Of a stretch of DNA of 64,000 nt, positions 27,681 to 37,297 are shown piece by piece. A model generated the notes under the pieces. The model saw only the letters and a program-made list of their open reading frames with translations. It had not been told where the DNA came from and ran no database searches. The stretch's first letter is position 1. Each line of letters starts with the position of its first letter. The position numbers were made by a program, and so were the translations under genes. The stretch is from Candidatus Tepidiaquacellales bacterium UBA2330 (GTDB taxonomy: Bacteria; Bacteroidota; Ignavibacteria; Tepidaquicellales; Tepidaquicellaceae): contig DDUU01000038.1 of the NCBI GenBank assembly GCA_002344965.1, positions 1 to 64,000 on the forward strand, written 5' to 3'.

Positions 27681-30218
27681 TTACTTCAACAGTATCATCC
27701 GCTTCGTCTGCGTAAACCCTCCGGCGCGAATTGTATAATAATAGATCCCGCTCGACATATCCGATCCGTTAAATCCGGTTATATATCTGCCGGCGTCTTT
27801 GTATTCATTAATTAGAGTTAATACTTCTTTGCCGAGTATATCATATATTCTCAAAGTAACTAAACCTCCGAAAGGCAGCTCGTATTTTATGTTCGTTTCG
27901 GGATTGAAAGGATTCGGATAATTTTGAGAAAGAGAATATTCCACAGGCAGTTCGGAATCGCCTTCTTCAGTTTCGTTTGACGCGTTTCTGTTTCCGGAGC
28001 CGGCTTCCAGGCTTCCTCCGCGGGTATTTACAAAATCGGACAGAACTGAAACGTCGTCATACTTATCCACCGCCTGAACTCTGTATCGAACCGGATATTC
28101 TATGCAGTAATTTGGAGGAGTGCATACTTCCGTATTGCAGATTGAGATAAGCTCTTCATCAGTATATACTGCATTAGAGTTTTTATTTATGTTAACCGTC
28201 GCTATGAGATCATAATAATTTTCCGAATATGCGAGTGCGTCATCCGGAACGGAGCCCATATCAGTTGCCGCGCTTCTGTAAATTTTATATCTTTTGAACA
28301 ATCCTTCTTCACCTGATAATGTTCTTTCCATATCCGGCTCCATATTATGATTCCATTTCAGCTTAATTCTTTTGTAACCGTTTATGCTCGGCTGAGAATC
28401 GCATGGCATTACAGTAAGTCCCATTGGGCGGGAAGGCGGAGTGATCTGAAGGATAGAAGAATCCGTATATCCGCCTTCACCGGCTTTGTAGATTCTAATA
28501 CTGGCTACTTCTCCAGGGACATTTCCGGAATAATTGTCATAATGGATAAAAATTCCTGAATATTCATCTGACCATGTATTTGTATTCGGAGATGAATAGG
28601 GAGAAAATACTTCGTTATAACCGAGTTTCCATGGATCATATCTGTCGCCGCCAATATCAAACCTTGTATAAATTTCGTCAGTATTCGTAAACAATCTATC
28701 GGTTCCGATATCACAGCTGTTTGTCGGCTGTTCCCCTTCACCCCACCACTTATAATGTAATATCGGTTTGTTTTCATTACAACCTTGATAATATCTTAAG
28801 CTTATACCGTCTCCAACAGCACGCGGAGTATAACTTGAAGTAATACATTGTCTGAATAAATTAGAAGAATCATTTTCATATATTACTCTTTTCTTTTTAT
28901 AGTAATACCAATCATTAGCACCCGATATAAAACAATCATAAATTACCTGTTGTGCTGATTGACCTGAATATTCCCATTCAAAAAGTCCGTCCGCGCATTC
29001 CATATCCTGTTGCGAAATATCAGATTGAGGGTAATTTAGATTATTAGCTACATGATAAATATACAGACCTTTTCCATATTCTGAATTGTCATTATACGGA
29101 TCTATCTGTGCAACGTCTCCGGTCATAACTCTATCCCATTTCGAATATTTATTTCTGCTTGCAAGTATAAAATATTCATTCCCCTGGACAGGGACTTTAA
29201 GTAAATTCCCAGTACCGGAATTTCTAGATGAATAATCTCCAAGATAATTTATCGAATTGAATACAGCATTTGTTGGGGACATATATCCATTTAATATCAT
29301 ATCAGCAGGACTGTAAAAAAATTCAAACCCAAGTCCGAATGAAACTCTGCTGTAAGTAGAGTGAGCGCTGGAAAACATAAAATGACCATGCTCATGACCT
29401 AATGTACCTATATATTGAGCGAGCTGCCCTTGAAAGGATGCTGTAACACCGGAAGTTGAATAGTTAATTTTTATGTCATTTGTGGGATCTATTATAACTT
29501 CAAATCCAAAATTATTAGAATGTCCTGCTAATCCTGCATATCCGGAATTATCAATTAATCCTCCTGAATTTCTTGATTTATGAATTTTATATATCATATC
29601 AACCACACTGTCTCGTTCATAAGTAAAATTACCATTTTGATCGTATTTCCATTTATCATATTCACTCCAATCATTTAAACCCTGCGCTCTTAAACTATCC
29701 CAGATTTCTGCGTTAATTGTTTTTTCAGCTAAATATCCTCCAATAGAGTCATAATGGCTTGCATCAAAAGCCAATACAACTGAAAATGCGCCTTTGCCGG
29801 TTGGAGAAGGACTTACTATATGTAATTTTCCCCTGCTTATCTCCATCCAATGATCGCTAAATATTTCAGTATTTTCATTATAGTAATTCCACCAGTCGCC
29901 TGTTGTTTTCTTTACAATGGAAATCATGTTATCCAGGTATACAGGAGGTAAGTTCATCGGCCACGAATCTCTTGGGTCATTAGCCTGATTTTTAAACTGT
30001 ACAAATACTATAAGAACAGGAAAAAATGCATCTGATACCAATTCAACACCATTGATTGAATCTGTCCTATTAGGTTTTAGATAACCCTGAAAAGGGTTAG
30101 TACTAAAATTAAAGGATGCAGTGTCAGGAACATGACCACAATCAAATTGAGCTCTGATAATATTAAAATTTACATATCCAAAAATTAACATAACCGAAAA
30201 CATTAATATTTTTTTCAT
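27681..30218 (-). CDS. Secreted M6-like metallopeptidase with Fn3-like region and T9SS sorting domain
   Basis: 845 residues. A signal peptide (residues 1-23) precedes a catalytic-like domain. G-T-L-G-H-E-H-G-H holds the zinc-metallopeptidase HExxH (H275, E276, H279) and H286 is a candidate third ligand. The layout (V-L-I-V-F-V-Q-F strand, W-W-N-Y-Y-x-E-x-S-type segment, late HExxH, then a Y-F-I-L-A-S-R region) resembles immune-inhibitor-A M6 peptidases. A fibronectin-like region (about 600-740) and a type A sorting domain (last 80 residues) follow. It is probably a surface or secreted protease; family assignment is inferred from motifs only. Confidence 0.8.
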   Translation of the reverse strand: MKKILMFSVMLIFGYVNFNIIRAQFDCGHVPDTASFNFSTNPFQGYLKPNRTDSINGVELVSDAFFPVLIVFVQFKNQANDPRDSWPMNLPPVYLDNMISIVKKTTGDWWNYYNENTEIFSDHWMEISRGKLHIVSPSPTGKGAFSVVLAFDASHYDSIGGYLAEKTINAEIWDSLRAQGLNDWSEYDKWKYDQNGNFTYERDSVVDMIYKIHKSRNSGGLIDNSGYAGLAGHSNNFGFEVIIDPTNDIKINYSTSGVTASFQGQLAQYIGTLGHEHGHFMFSSAHSTYSRVSFGLGFEFFYSPADMILNGYMSPTNAVFNSINYLGDYSSRNSGTGNLLKVPVQGNEYFILASRNKYSKWDRVMTGDVAQIDPYNDNSEYGKGLYIYHVANNLNYPQSDISQQDMECADGLFEWEYSGQSAQQVIYDCFISGANDWYYYKKKRVIYENDSSNLFRQCITSSYTPRAVGDGISLRYYQGCNENKPILHYKWWGEGEQPTNSCDIGTDRLFTNTDEIYTRFDIGGDRYDPWKLGYNEVFSPYSSPNTNTWSDEYSGIFIHYDNYSGNVPGEVASIRIYKAGEGGYTDSSILQITPPSRPMGLTVMPCDSQPSINGYKRIKLKWNHNMEPDMERTLSGEEGLFKRYKIYRSAATDMGSVPDDALAYSENYYDLIATVNINKNSNAVYTDEELISICNTEVCTPPNYCIEYPVRYRVQAVDKYDDVSVLSDFVNTRGGSLEAGSGNRNASNETEEGDSELPVEYSLSQNYPNPFNPETNIKYELPFGGLVTLRIYDILGKEVLTLINEYKDAGRYITGFNGSDMSSGIYYYTIRAGGFTQTKRMILLK

Positions 30219-30285
30219 AATCTAATGTTGTTTTGATAAAAAAAATTTAATATCTGTTTGCAAATTAAAAATTTCTATTCTCAAA

Positions 30286-31533
30286 CTATTTAATTAATAT
30301 CATTCTTTTTGAATAAGTATATTTTTTATATTTTATAGAATAAATGTAAACTCCGCTTGGTAAAGCATCAGCATTAAAATTAATTGAATATTTTCCTTTT
30401 TTGTAATATTCATTTTTAAAAATTGATTTTATAAATTTACCATTAAGATTGAATATATTTAAACTAATCGAATTACTTTCTGGAATTGTAAAATCAATTG
30501 TGGTTAAAGGATTAAAAGGATTAGGATAGTTTTGGTACAATTTAAAATCTGTATTTAAATATCTATTTTGATTACTGATATTCACAAGTGTTTGCCCTCC
30601 GGTAGTAGTCTTAAAAATTTTCCCTGTTCCGCTTACATACCATCCTGTTAAGTTGTTTATAAATTCTATTGACAGGATTGGTGAATTATCAATATGCCCA
30701 TTGTTTTCCTCTCGCCAGTTATAACCTCCATTTGTAGTTTTAAACAGTCTATGCAAACCTCCGCCGGCAAATCCTGTAAGACTATCAACAAAAGCATTTC
30801 CTATAATTCCTACATCACTTATAGTATCGGTAACTACCCATGATTCCCCAAAATCCGGGCTGTAATAAACAACGGGAGTACCACTTCCGGCAACCCAAAC
30901 ATTATTATTTACTGCTGCAACCTTTCTAAACCTGTAATAAACTCCGTTTGTTGGTACATTTGAGTTATACCAGTTATTCCCTGCATTTGTAGTTTTAAAA
31001 ACAACACCATCTCCGCAGATTAATCCTGAATTTGAGTTTTTGAAGTGAATATCAGACAATGTACCCCAAAATAAATACGTAGAATCAATCGTTGCCCCGC
31101 CGTCTTTAGTACTTAATACTTTCTGACCTGTTCCGCAAATCCAGCCTGTATCTTTATTTATAAAATACAATCCGTCATAGCTGCTCCCCTGACCTGCAGT
31201 TCCGTTTCGGATAACTATCCAACTACTTCCTCCATCAGTAGATTTTATAATAGTTTCAAACCATCCTGCAAAATAAATATAATTACTGTCTATTATGTGA
31301 ATGCTTTTTAATAACTTTCCTTCAGCAGGATTAGGAATATTTACCCAGTTCTTACCGCCATTAATTGTTTTAAGCACTACCCCCCCGTCACCTACAGCCC
31401 ATCCGGTATTTTCATTTAAAAATTCTATATCATAAAGATTTACATTTGTGCCGGAGTTTTGCTGTACCCACTGTGCAGTGGAAGATTGATAAGTACTTGC
31501 TAATAGAAATAAAATATAAATTATTTTTTTCAC
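30286..31533 (-). CDS. Ycf48/BNR-type beta-propeller protein with T9SS sorting domain
   Basis: 415 residues. A signal peptide (1-20) is followed by about six repeats of roughly 45 residues. Each repeat has an asparagine/threonine-glycine-tryptophan turn (N-T-G-W-x-V/C-G), a G-x-V-L/F-K-T strand and a G-G-x-x-W turn, the hallmarks of Ycf48-like/BNR propellers. The last 80 residues are a type A sorting domain. It is predicted to be a surface-displayed propeller; its partner is unknown. The repeat pattern is shared with the next gene (31713-33029), making them paralogs. Confidence 0.85.
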   Translation of the reverse strand: MKKIIYILFLLASTYQSSTAQWVQQNSGTNVNLYDIEFLNENTGWAVGDGGVVLKTINGGKNWVNIPNPAEGKLLKSIHIIDSNYIYFAGWFETIIKSTDGGSSWIVIRNGTAGQGSSYDGLYFINKDTGWICGTGQKVLSTKDGGATIDSTYLFWGTLSDIHFKNSNSGLICGDGVVFKTTNAGNNWYNSNVPTNGVYYRFRKVAAVNNNVWVAGSGTPVVYYSPDFGESWVVTDTISDVGIIGNAFVDSLTGFAGGGLHRLFKTTNGGYNWREENNGHIDNSPILSIEFINNLTGWYVSGTGKIFKTTTGGQTLVNISNQNRYLNTDFKLYQNYPNPFNPLTTIDFTIPESNSISLNIFNLNGKFIKSIFKNEYYKKGKYSINFNADALPSGVYIYSIKYKKYTYSKRMILIK

Positions 31534-31620
31534 TGACTAAACTTTTTGTAAACTTAACATACATTGATATAAATTACAAAACTATTTCAAAATACTTCCC
31601 GGCGTTTTTGCTTACCTTTG

Positions 31621-31664
31621 TCTGAATCACGGATTTGGACGGATTAAAGGATTACACAGATTTT
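31621..31664. repeat. GGATT-periodic intergenic repeat
   Basis: Between two surface genes the sequence reads TCTGAATCACGGATTTGGAC and continues with GGATT or GATT units every 8 to 12 bases up to 31664. From memory, repeats of the form ATCACGGATTT...GGATTACACAGATT are dispersed in intergenic regions of several Bacteroidota and spirochaete genomes. Only one copy was noticed in this window. Confidence 0.45.
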
Positions 31665-31712
31665 TTAAAACTATAAATCCTAATTTCGTAACTTGAAACT
31701 CGTAACTTGAAA

Positions 31713-33029
31713 CTACTTTAAAAGAATCATTCGTTTTGTGTCAATGTGATTTCCATCTACTTCAAGCTGGTAAAAATAAACCCCGCTCGAAAATCCGCTA
31801 CCATCAAACTCAACTGAATATATACCTGCATTCTGTTTCTCATTTACCAAAGCCGCGACTTCATTCCCCAGAACATCATAAACTTTTAAAGAAACAAAAT
31901 TGAACATTGATAATTGATAATTGATAATTGTCCGCGGGTTGAACGGGTTTGGATAATTCTGCAAAAGAGAAAACTTTTCAGGAATTTCTGAAGATAAATT
32001 TGTAAAATTAGTGAGGACGCCGCCGGTGGTGGTATTTAAAATTATACCATTACGACCAACTGTCCAGCCGTTTAAAGAATCTGTGAAGTAGATTGAGTAA
32101 TAATGAATTGAAGCAGGTAGAGCAAGGGATCCAATCCAATTAATGCCGCCGTCAGTGGATCTCTTAATGCGATTGTTAACACCACATGACCATCCCTTTA
32201 GACTATCAAGAAAATAAAAATAATAATATCCCGAATTGCCTAAGATATTTTCAGACCAGTTTTGTCCGCCATTAGTTGTTCTAAAAATACTTATCACATC
32301 TACAGGAATTATATATAATGCAAACCAGCCATGCATTGAATCAGTAAACTGAATTGAATAATAAGGAGAAGACTGTCTAATACTGTTCAATTGTGTTAAC
32401 CAGTTATCTCCACCGTCAGTAGTCTTTAAAATCTTTAAATAATTGGTATCTTTAGAATTGCCGCCAATTTTTTCTGTACTAATCCATCCTGTATGCTCGT
32501 TAATAAAAAAAACAGAATTTATGTTTTCAGAACCGGGGACAGAGATATAATTCCAGTTAATTCCTCCGTTCGTTGATTTTAATAAAGTATTATTTAATCC
32601 TGAAATAAAACCAACTTCATCATTTAAAAAAGAAATAGAAATTAATGAATCAGAAGTGTTACTGTTTTGCTGAAACCAGTTCATTCCTGAATTTGTGGAT
32701 TTGAGAATTAAACTTCCAGAACCTATGCAATAGCCTGTATTTACGGAAGTAAATTTTACTTTTGACAATATATTATCAGTGCCGCTGGACTGTGGGGTCC
32801 AGTTCATTCCACCGTTAACTGTTTTTAAAACTATACCGCTGTCTCCGACTGTCCAGCCTGTTAAGGAATTTAAAAAATATACGGAATTTAAATTTGTACT
32901 TACCGGACTATTTTGTTGAAACCAACCTTCGGGTACTAATTGTCCATAACCGGTATTTTCGATTAGAAAAATTAGAAAAAATATTAGATTTTTTTTTTTC
33001 AAAATATTGAAAAATCTAAATATGTGCAA
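31713..33029 (-). CDS. Ycf48/BNR-type beta-propeller protein with T9SS sorting domain
   Basis: 438 residues. An N-terminal hydrophobic stretch (about 12-28, a signal peptide with a long basic region) is followed by seven propeller repeats with S-L-T-G-W-T-V-G-type turns and G-G-x-N-W motifs, then a type A sorting domain in the last 80 residues. Within the sorting domain, the strand after the N-P-F-N-P motif is encoded by a 7-base tandem repeat (31899-31930), unlike most paralogs. It is probably exposed on the cell surface; function unknown. Confidence 0.85.
   Translation of the reverse strand: MHIFRFFNILKKKNLIFFLIFLIENTGYGQLVPEGWFQQNSPVSTNLNSVYFLNSLTGWTVGDSGIVLKTVNGGMNWTPQSSGTDNILSKVKFTSVNTGYCIGSGSLILKSTNSGMNWFQQNSNTSDSLISISFLNDEVGFISGLNNTLLKSTNGGINWNYISVPGSENINSVFFINEHTGWISTEKIGGNSKDTNYLKILKTTDGGDNWLTQLNSIRQSSPYYSIQFTDSMHGWFALYIIPVDVISIFRTTNGGQNWSENILGNSGYYYFYFLDSLKGWSCGVNNRIKRSTDGGINWIGSLALPASIHYYSIYFTDSLNGWTVGRNGIILNTTTGGVLTNFTNLSSEIPEKFSLLQNYPNPFNPRTIINYQLSMFNFVSLKVYDVLGNEVAALVNEKQNAGIYSVEFDGSGFSSGVYFYQLEVDGNHIDTKRMILLK
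31899..31930. repeat. ATTGATA heptanucleotide repeat inside a sorting-domain coding sequence
   Basis: Four near-tandem units of ATTGATA/ATTGAAC lie on the plus strand within the sorting domain of the 31713-33029 gene. They encode the I-N-Y-Q-L-S-M-F-N segment. A related stretch (CGTAATTCCTAATTCGTAATTGATAAC, broken into units of about 7-9 bases) occurs at the equivalent place in the 34411-35985 gene (34600-34627). Similar units occur between genes at 27588-27620 and 31679-31709. Confidence 0.55.
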
Positions 33030-33043
33030 ATTATATATAATTT

Positions 33044-34384
33044 TTACAAATCAGGATCTTCTATATATAAAAAATTATAATCAGGATCCATTTCATTTTT
33101 AATTCCTATCAATAAATCTACATTTGAGCCAATTGGATCATTTACAAATAAATTATAATTTGTAACTTCTATGTTTGGTGATGAAATGTTATAAAAAATA
33201 GTTGATCCATTCGAAATAATTTTTACATTTTTAAGTTTAACATTTGGATTATTTGTACCTTTAAATAAACCAATTCCTTTTACTGAAGAGCCGGAATTTA
33301 CATTCTTTACTGTTGAATTTTTTAACATGAAATTTGCTCCATCAAAACTGAATATAACTCCACCGTCACCTGTCTTATTTCCTTCTATGTAATTAGCAAT
33401 TACTAAGATTTCATTTGTAAATTCATTAAGTACTAAAGCAGAATTATTCTTACTTACAATTTCATCACACTTAACAAATCCTTTAGTATTGGCATTTCCA
33501 ATTTGAATTGCCGCTCCATCTAAAGAAGATATAATTTCTGAGTAAACACGTCTTCCGATAAAAATTCCTGTACCAATAGTACATTCAATTCCGCAAAGAG
33601 CATTATTCGTAGCTCCGTTTAAACAATTAATCTCGTCAAAATAGAGTATCAATTTTTGACCTGTTGACCCTTGATTTGCTGCTAGATGTACTGTTGAAAC
33701 ATTTCCTCCGGATCTATTCATTATAGATGTCATTTTTTTAATTCTTGCAGTTATTGTCCCCTCCTGATGCGACAGACAATGACCAAGATTGTTACAAATG
33801 ATTTCATCAATTCTTACAAAACCATTTCCTCTGGTAGATAAAGCGGTAGTACCGGTTGAAGGACTATTTACAACACCGGTTTCCACTTTTATAACATCTA
33901 ATTTTACTTCATTAACCATTCCAGCTGCAGCGAAATTTCCAATTCGAATAGCCTGAAGATTCTGACTGTAAACATAATTACATTTTAAATGGAATTTAAG
34001 TGATGGAGAAATGTTAACTGCAACACCATTTACATTTTGTATGTAATCACATTCAACGGTTAATTTGGATCCCGGATTTTTGACTCTAATACAGCTGCCT
34101 GATCCGGTATTTTTAATAACTCCTAAACCATAAATATTGCAATTTACCGGATCATCATAATTCAAATCATTATCTACTATAGTATCATCTGAACTGAAAG
34201 ATATAGATACTCCAGGCATTATAAAAATATCTACAGAATCTTTTAACAAAATTTGTTCAACAAGATCAGCTCGTATCATTATTAAATCTCCTGCCACAGA
34301 GCTGATTCTTGCATCTTCATAATTTGAAAATTCAGCTGACTGATCGCCGTCTCTTTTTAAAATTGTTACTCTTGGGTCTGCCAT
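33044..34384 (-). CDS. Leaderless right-handed beta-helix protein, function unknown
   Basis: 446 residues. No signal peptide is visible: it begins M-A-D-P-R-V-T-I-L-K-R-D. No T9SS sorting domain is present at the C-terminus. Nearly the whole protein consists of short beta strands with N/G/S turns, the pattern of parallel beta-helices (pectate-lyase-like). It is clearly paralogous to the 35993-37297 product; shared segments include L-L-K-D-x-V-D-I, R-G-N-G-F, E-I-I-C-N-N and L-I/T-L-Y-F-D-E-I. No catalytic residues are recognised. It sits between two T9SS propeller genes on the same strand. It could be a structural or tail-fibre-like protein, or one exported by another route. Confidence 0.75.
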   Translation of the reverse strand: MADPRVTILKRDGDQSAEFSNYEDARISSVAGDLIMIRADLVEQILLKDSVDIFIMPGVSISFSSDDTIVDNDLNYDDPVNCNIYGLGVIKNTGSGSCIRVKNPGSKLTVECDYIQNVNGVAVNISPSLKFHLKCNYVYSQNLQAIRIGNFAAAGMVNEVKLDVIKVETGVVNSPSTGTTALSTRGNGFVRIDEIICNNLGHCLSHQEGTITARIKKMTSIMNRSGGNVSTVHLAANQGSTGQKLILYFDEINCLNGATNNALCGIECTIGTGIFIGRRVYSEIISSLDGAAIQIGNANTKGFVKCDEIVSKNNSALVLNEFTNEILVIANYIEGNKTGDGGVIFSFDGANFMLKNSTVKNVNSGSSVKGIGLFKGTNNPNVKLKNVKIISNGSTIFYNISSPNIEVTNYNLFVNDPIGSNVDLLIGIKNEMDPDYNFLYIEDPDL

Positions 34385-34410
34385 AATTTTATTTTATATA
34401 TTTTATAATT

Positions 34411-35985
34411 TTATTTCAAAAGCACCATACGTTTTGTATCAATTACATTTCCGTTTATTGACAGTGAATAAAAATATATCCCGCTCGGAAAATCACTTCC
34501 GTCAAACACAACTTCATAGCTTCCTGCAGATTTGTTTTCATTTACCAAACTCGCGACTTCATTCCCGAGAATCTTATACACTTTTATAGTGACTTCACTC
34601 GTAATTCCTAATTCGTAATTGATAACTGTGCGCGAGTTGAATGGATTCGGATAGTTTTGTGAAAGAGAATAGTCTTTCAGTATTTCAGAAAAGACCGTTT
34701 CCTCGCCGGTTAGTTGTGAGTATTTTATTGTGAGAAAATCTCTGTCACTTGATCCAGTTACAAAAACACTTCCATTTTTATCAACAACTAATGAAGACGG
34801 GTAATCTCCAAACTGACCTGAATAGTCATACCTCATTTCCCATTTCTGATTTCCGAGGGAATCATATTTGACAGTTACATAATCATCTCCTGTTCCATTA
34901 CCATCACTCCGACCTGTTATATATACATTATTCAAATTATCTAAACATATGGCTGAAGCAATATCATTTAACCCAAGATTATAACTTGAATGCCAGACAT
35001 TATCACCATTTGTACTGTATTTTATAGTTGTCATATTATATCCTTGACCTGATTCTGTGGTATAACCAGTAACATATACATTTCCGGACCTATCAACTTT
35101 CATTGCAACAACTACATCTAAGAAGTTTCCGGAACCACAATATCTTCTTACCCATTGCTCTTTTCCAGAATTATTATATTTAATTGTTGTATAATCGCTA
35201 TAATGTAATTCATCTTCAATACTGCCGCTTACATAAACATTACCTGAACTATCAAGTCCTATTGAATTTGCAAAATCATCCCCACTATATGGTCCGTCAT
35301 ATACTGATACCCATTGTTGAATTCCATTAGAATTATATTTTATAGTAATATAGTCTCCTCCTTTTACTCCAGCAATATATACATTACTGAAATCATCAAC
35401 AGTGATTGCCCAAGCAAAATCGCTTAAATTCTGAGCAGGATACAAAGTCACCCACTGCTGAATCCCGAAAGAATTATATTTTACTGTTGCAAAATTATTG
35501 CTGCTTTTACCTGTCACAAATATGTTTCCCAACTTGTCTACTGCAACAGAAGATGGGAAGTCATTTCCTGAACTTGAATATCTCGCAAACCATTGTTGCT
35601 CGCCTAAAAGTGAATATTTTATTGTTACATAATCGCTACCAGTTCCGATTCCTTCACTATTGCCTACGACAATTAAATTACTATCCTTGTCAAGAATTAC
35701 TACATCTCCGCCATCAGATCCATTTGCGGGACCATTATACCTAGATATCCACTGTTGGTTACCTGTTGCTGAATATTTTATTGTTACAATATCATAATTA
35801 AAAGGGCCACCATCAGAACCAGTTACATAAACATTGAAGTTGTTATCTGTGATTATTGAATTACCACCATCAATACTATTATTAGTTTGATAATATCTTT
35901 GTACCCACTCTGTCGTAGTTTGTGATAATGTGATATTTATACTTAACATAAATAATAAAGGTAATAAATATATTTTATTCTTCAT
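34411..35985 (-). CDS. SBBP-type beta-propeller protein with T9SS sorting domain
   Basis: 524 residues. A signal peptide (1-21) is followed by about eight repeats of some 50 residues. Each repeat holds D-Y-x-T-I-K-Y, a G-x-Q-Q-W strand, R-Y-x-G-type loops and V-D-x-x-G-N-V-Y-V-T-G-x-S, which is the SBBP (seven-bladed propeller) repeat signature. A type A sorting domain fills the last 80 residues; its strand after N-P-F-N-S is encoded by a short period repeat. It is predicted to be exported by T9SS to the cell surface. The role is unknown. Confidence 0.87.
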   Translation of the reverse strand: MKNKIYLLPLLFMLSINITLSQTTTEWVQRYYQTNNSIDGGNSIITDNNFNVYVTGSDGGPFNYDIVTIKYSATGNQQWISRYNGPANGSDGGDVVILDKDSNLIVVGNSEGIGTGSDYVTIKYSLLGEQQWFARYSSSGNDFPSSVAVDKLGNIFVTGKSSNNFATVKYNSFGIQQWVTLYPAQNLSDFAWAITVDDFSNVYIAGVKGGDYITIKYNSNGIQQWVSVYDGPYSGDDFANSIGLDSSGNVYVSGSIEDELHYSDYTTIKYNNSGKEQWVRRYCGSGNFLDVVVAMKVDRSGNVYVTGYTTESGQGYNMTTIKYSTNGDNVWHSSYNLGLNDIASAICLDNLNNVYITGRSDGNGTGDDYVTVKYDSLGNQKWEMRYDYSGQFGDYPSSLVVDKNGSVFVTGSSDRDFLTIKYSQLTGEETVFSEILKDYSLSQNYPNPFNSRTVINYELGITSEVTIKVYKILGNEVASLVNENKSAGSYEVVFDGSDFPSGIYFYSLSINGNVIDTKRMVLLK

Positions 35986-35992
35986 ATCCTTA

Positions 35993-37297
35993 TTAACTTA
36001 TATCTGAGCTAACTATATACTTATAATTACCTTCGGTACCTGTTCCAATTTTCAATATTATAATAGCTCTATCAATTCCTTTATTAACAAATAATCCAAG
36101 ATTCTTAACATCAATAGTGTGCGTACCTGGCCTATAAATAGTTTTTCCGGATGAGGTATTACCAGTTACTAAGATAAGACTTTCTACTTCAATAGTTTGA
36201 TCATTGTCAATTTGTCCGGAGGCAATATAAATACAAACAGAATCTCCTGAAGTACTTGTATTCTTTATCTTCGCATTCCTCACTACATAATTCGATCCTG
36301 TAGAAGACCTTATCACACCATCATTCCCGTTACTTCCTTCTATTTTATTAGAATCTATAACTATTTTTGTGGAACTGTCATTGTGAATGTTTATACCTTT
36401 GGTTTCGCTGATAATTTCATCTACAATAATATTTGCATCAGTTGCCAGATCCAATGATAATCCATTCGTACAATAGATTCTTCTTCCGATCAGATTTAAA
36501 ATTCCTTCATCAGCAATTACGGCATCTCCGCCGTTAGAGCTTAAGTTTTGTATCTCATCAAAATATAAAGTTAATTCCTGAGTACCTGTTCCTCCTGACA
36601 TTTTAACAGTTCCGGCAGAAGTTGAGCTGATATTTGTCGTAGTAAGTTTTAATATATTGGCAATTAAGGAACCTCCCTGAAAAAGCAGACAGCTGCTGTC
36701 ATTATTACATATTATTTCGTTGGCTGATAGAAATCCGTTCCCGCGGATTGTCACTGCGTCCCCGCCGGTATAATCTCCGCTTTGAATTAATTCCGCTTTT
36801 ATGTTAATATCTTCAACCTCATTTTCAAAAAAAATTGCTCTCTGTTTTGAATTAATTATTTTGCCGCAGTTCAAATAAAATTTTGAGCAATTTTCTATAT
36901 ATATTGTAGTACCTTCAAGTGAAGTCGGATCATAACCTTCATTTTCCATACTATCACATGTTATCGAGACTATGGAATCCCTGTTTACAATTTTTACGCA
37001 TCCGTACTTTTCATTTATACTTTTCAAAAATCCATTCCCTGATATATTTACTTCTACAGCAGATGTATATCCTCCGTCATTGTCAAGAATTATCGGAGCT
37101 GAATCTGTCATTTGAATGATTCTTCCGGGAGCTATCCAGATATCCACTTTATCTTTTAATAAGAGCAGTTCATTTGTCAGATCAGCCCATATCTGAATTT
37201 TATCACCTGCTGTAGCTGCTGTCCGTGCAGCGGCATAAGTTGAATAAAATGCCTGAGCTCCTGTTGCTGCTGTAATTACTGCGACTTCGGTTGCCAT
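35993..37297 (-). CDS. Leaderless right-handed beta-helix protein, paralog of the 33044-34384 product
   Basis: 434 residues. It begins M-A-T-E-V-A-V-I-T-A with no hydrophobic leader and ends without a sorting domain. An alanine-rich opening (Y-A-A-A-R-T-A-A-T-A-G-D) introduces a region of repeated short strands and turns that reads as a parallel beta-helix. Similarity to the 33044-34384 product runs through almost the entire length, including R-G-N-G-F-L, E-I-I-C-N-N, L-T-L-Y-F-D-E-I, G-R-R-I-Y and the L-F-V-N near the end. It starts only 8 bases upstream of the 34411-35985 gene, so the two are probably co-transcribed. Function not recognised. Confidence 0.75.
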   Translation of the reverse strand: MATEVAVITAATGAQAFYSTYAAARTAATAGDKIQIWADLTNELLLLKDKVDIWIAPGRIIQMTDSAPIILDNDGGYTSAVEVNISGNGFLKSINEKYGCVKIVNRDSIVSITCDSMENEGYDPTSLEGTTIYIENCSKFYLNCGKIINSKQRAIFFENEVEDINIKAELIQSGDYTGGDAVTIRGNGFLSANEIICNNDSSCLLFQGGSLIANILKLTTTNISSTSAGTVKMSGGTGTQELTLYFDEIQNLSSNGGDAVIADEGILNLIGRRIYCTNGLSLDLATDANIIVDEIISETKGINIHNDSSTKIVIDSNKIEGSNGNDGVIRSSTGSNYVVRNAKIKNTSTSGDSVCIYIASGQIDNDQTIEVESLILVTGNTSSGKTIYRPGTHTIDVKNLGLFVNKGIDRAIIILKIGTGTEGNYKYIVSSDIS

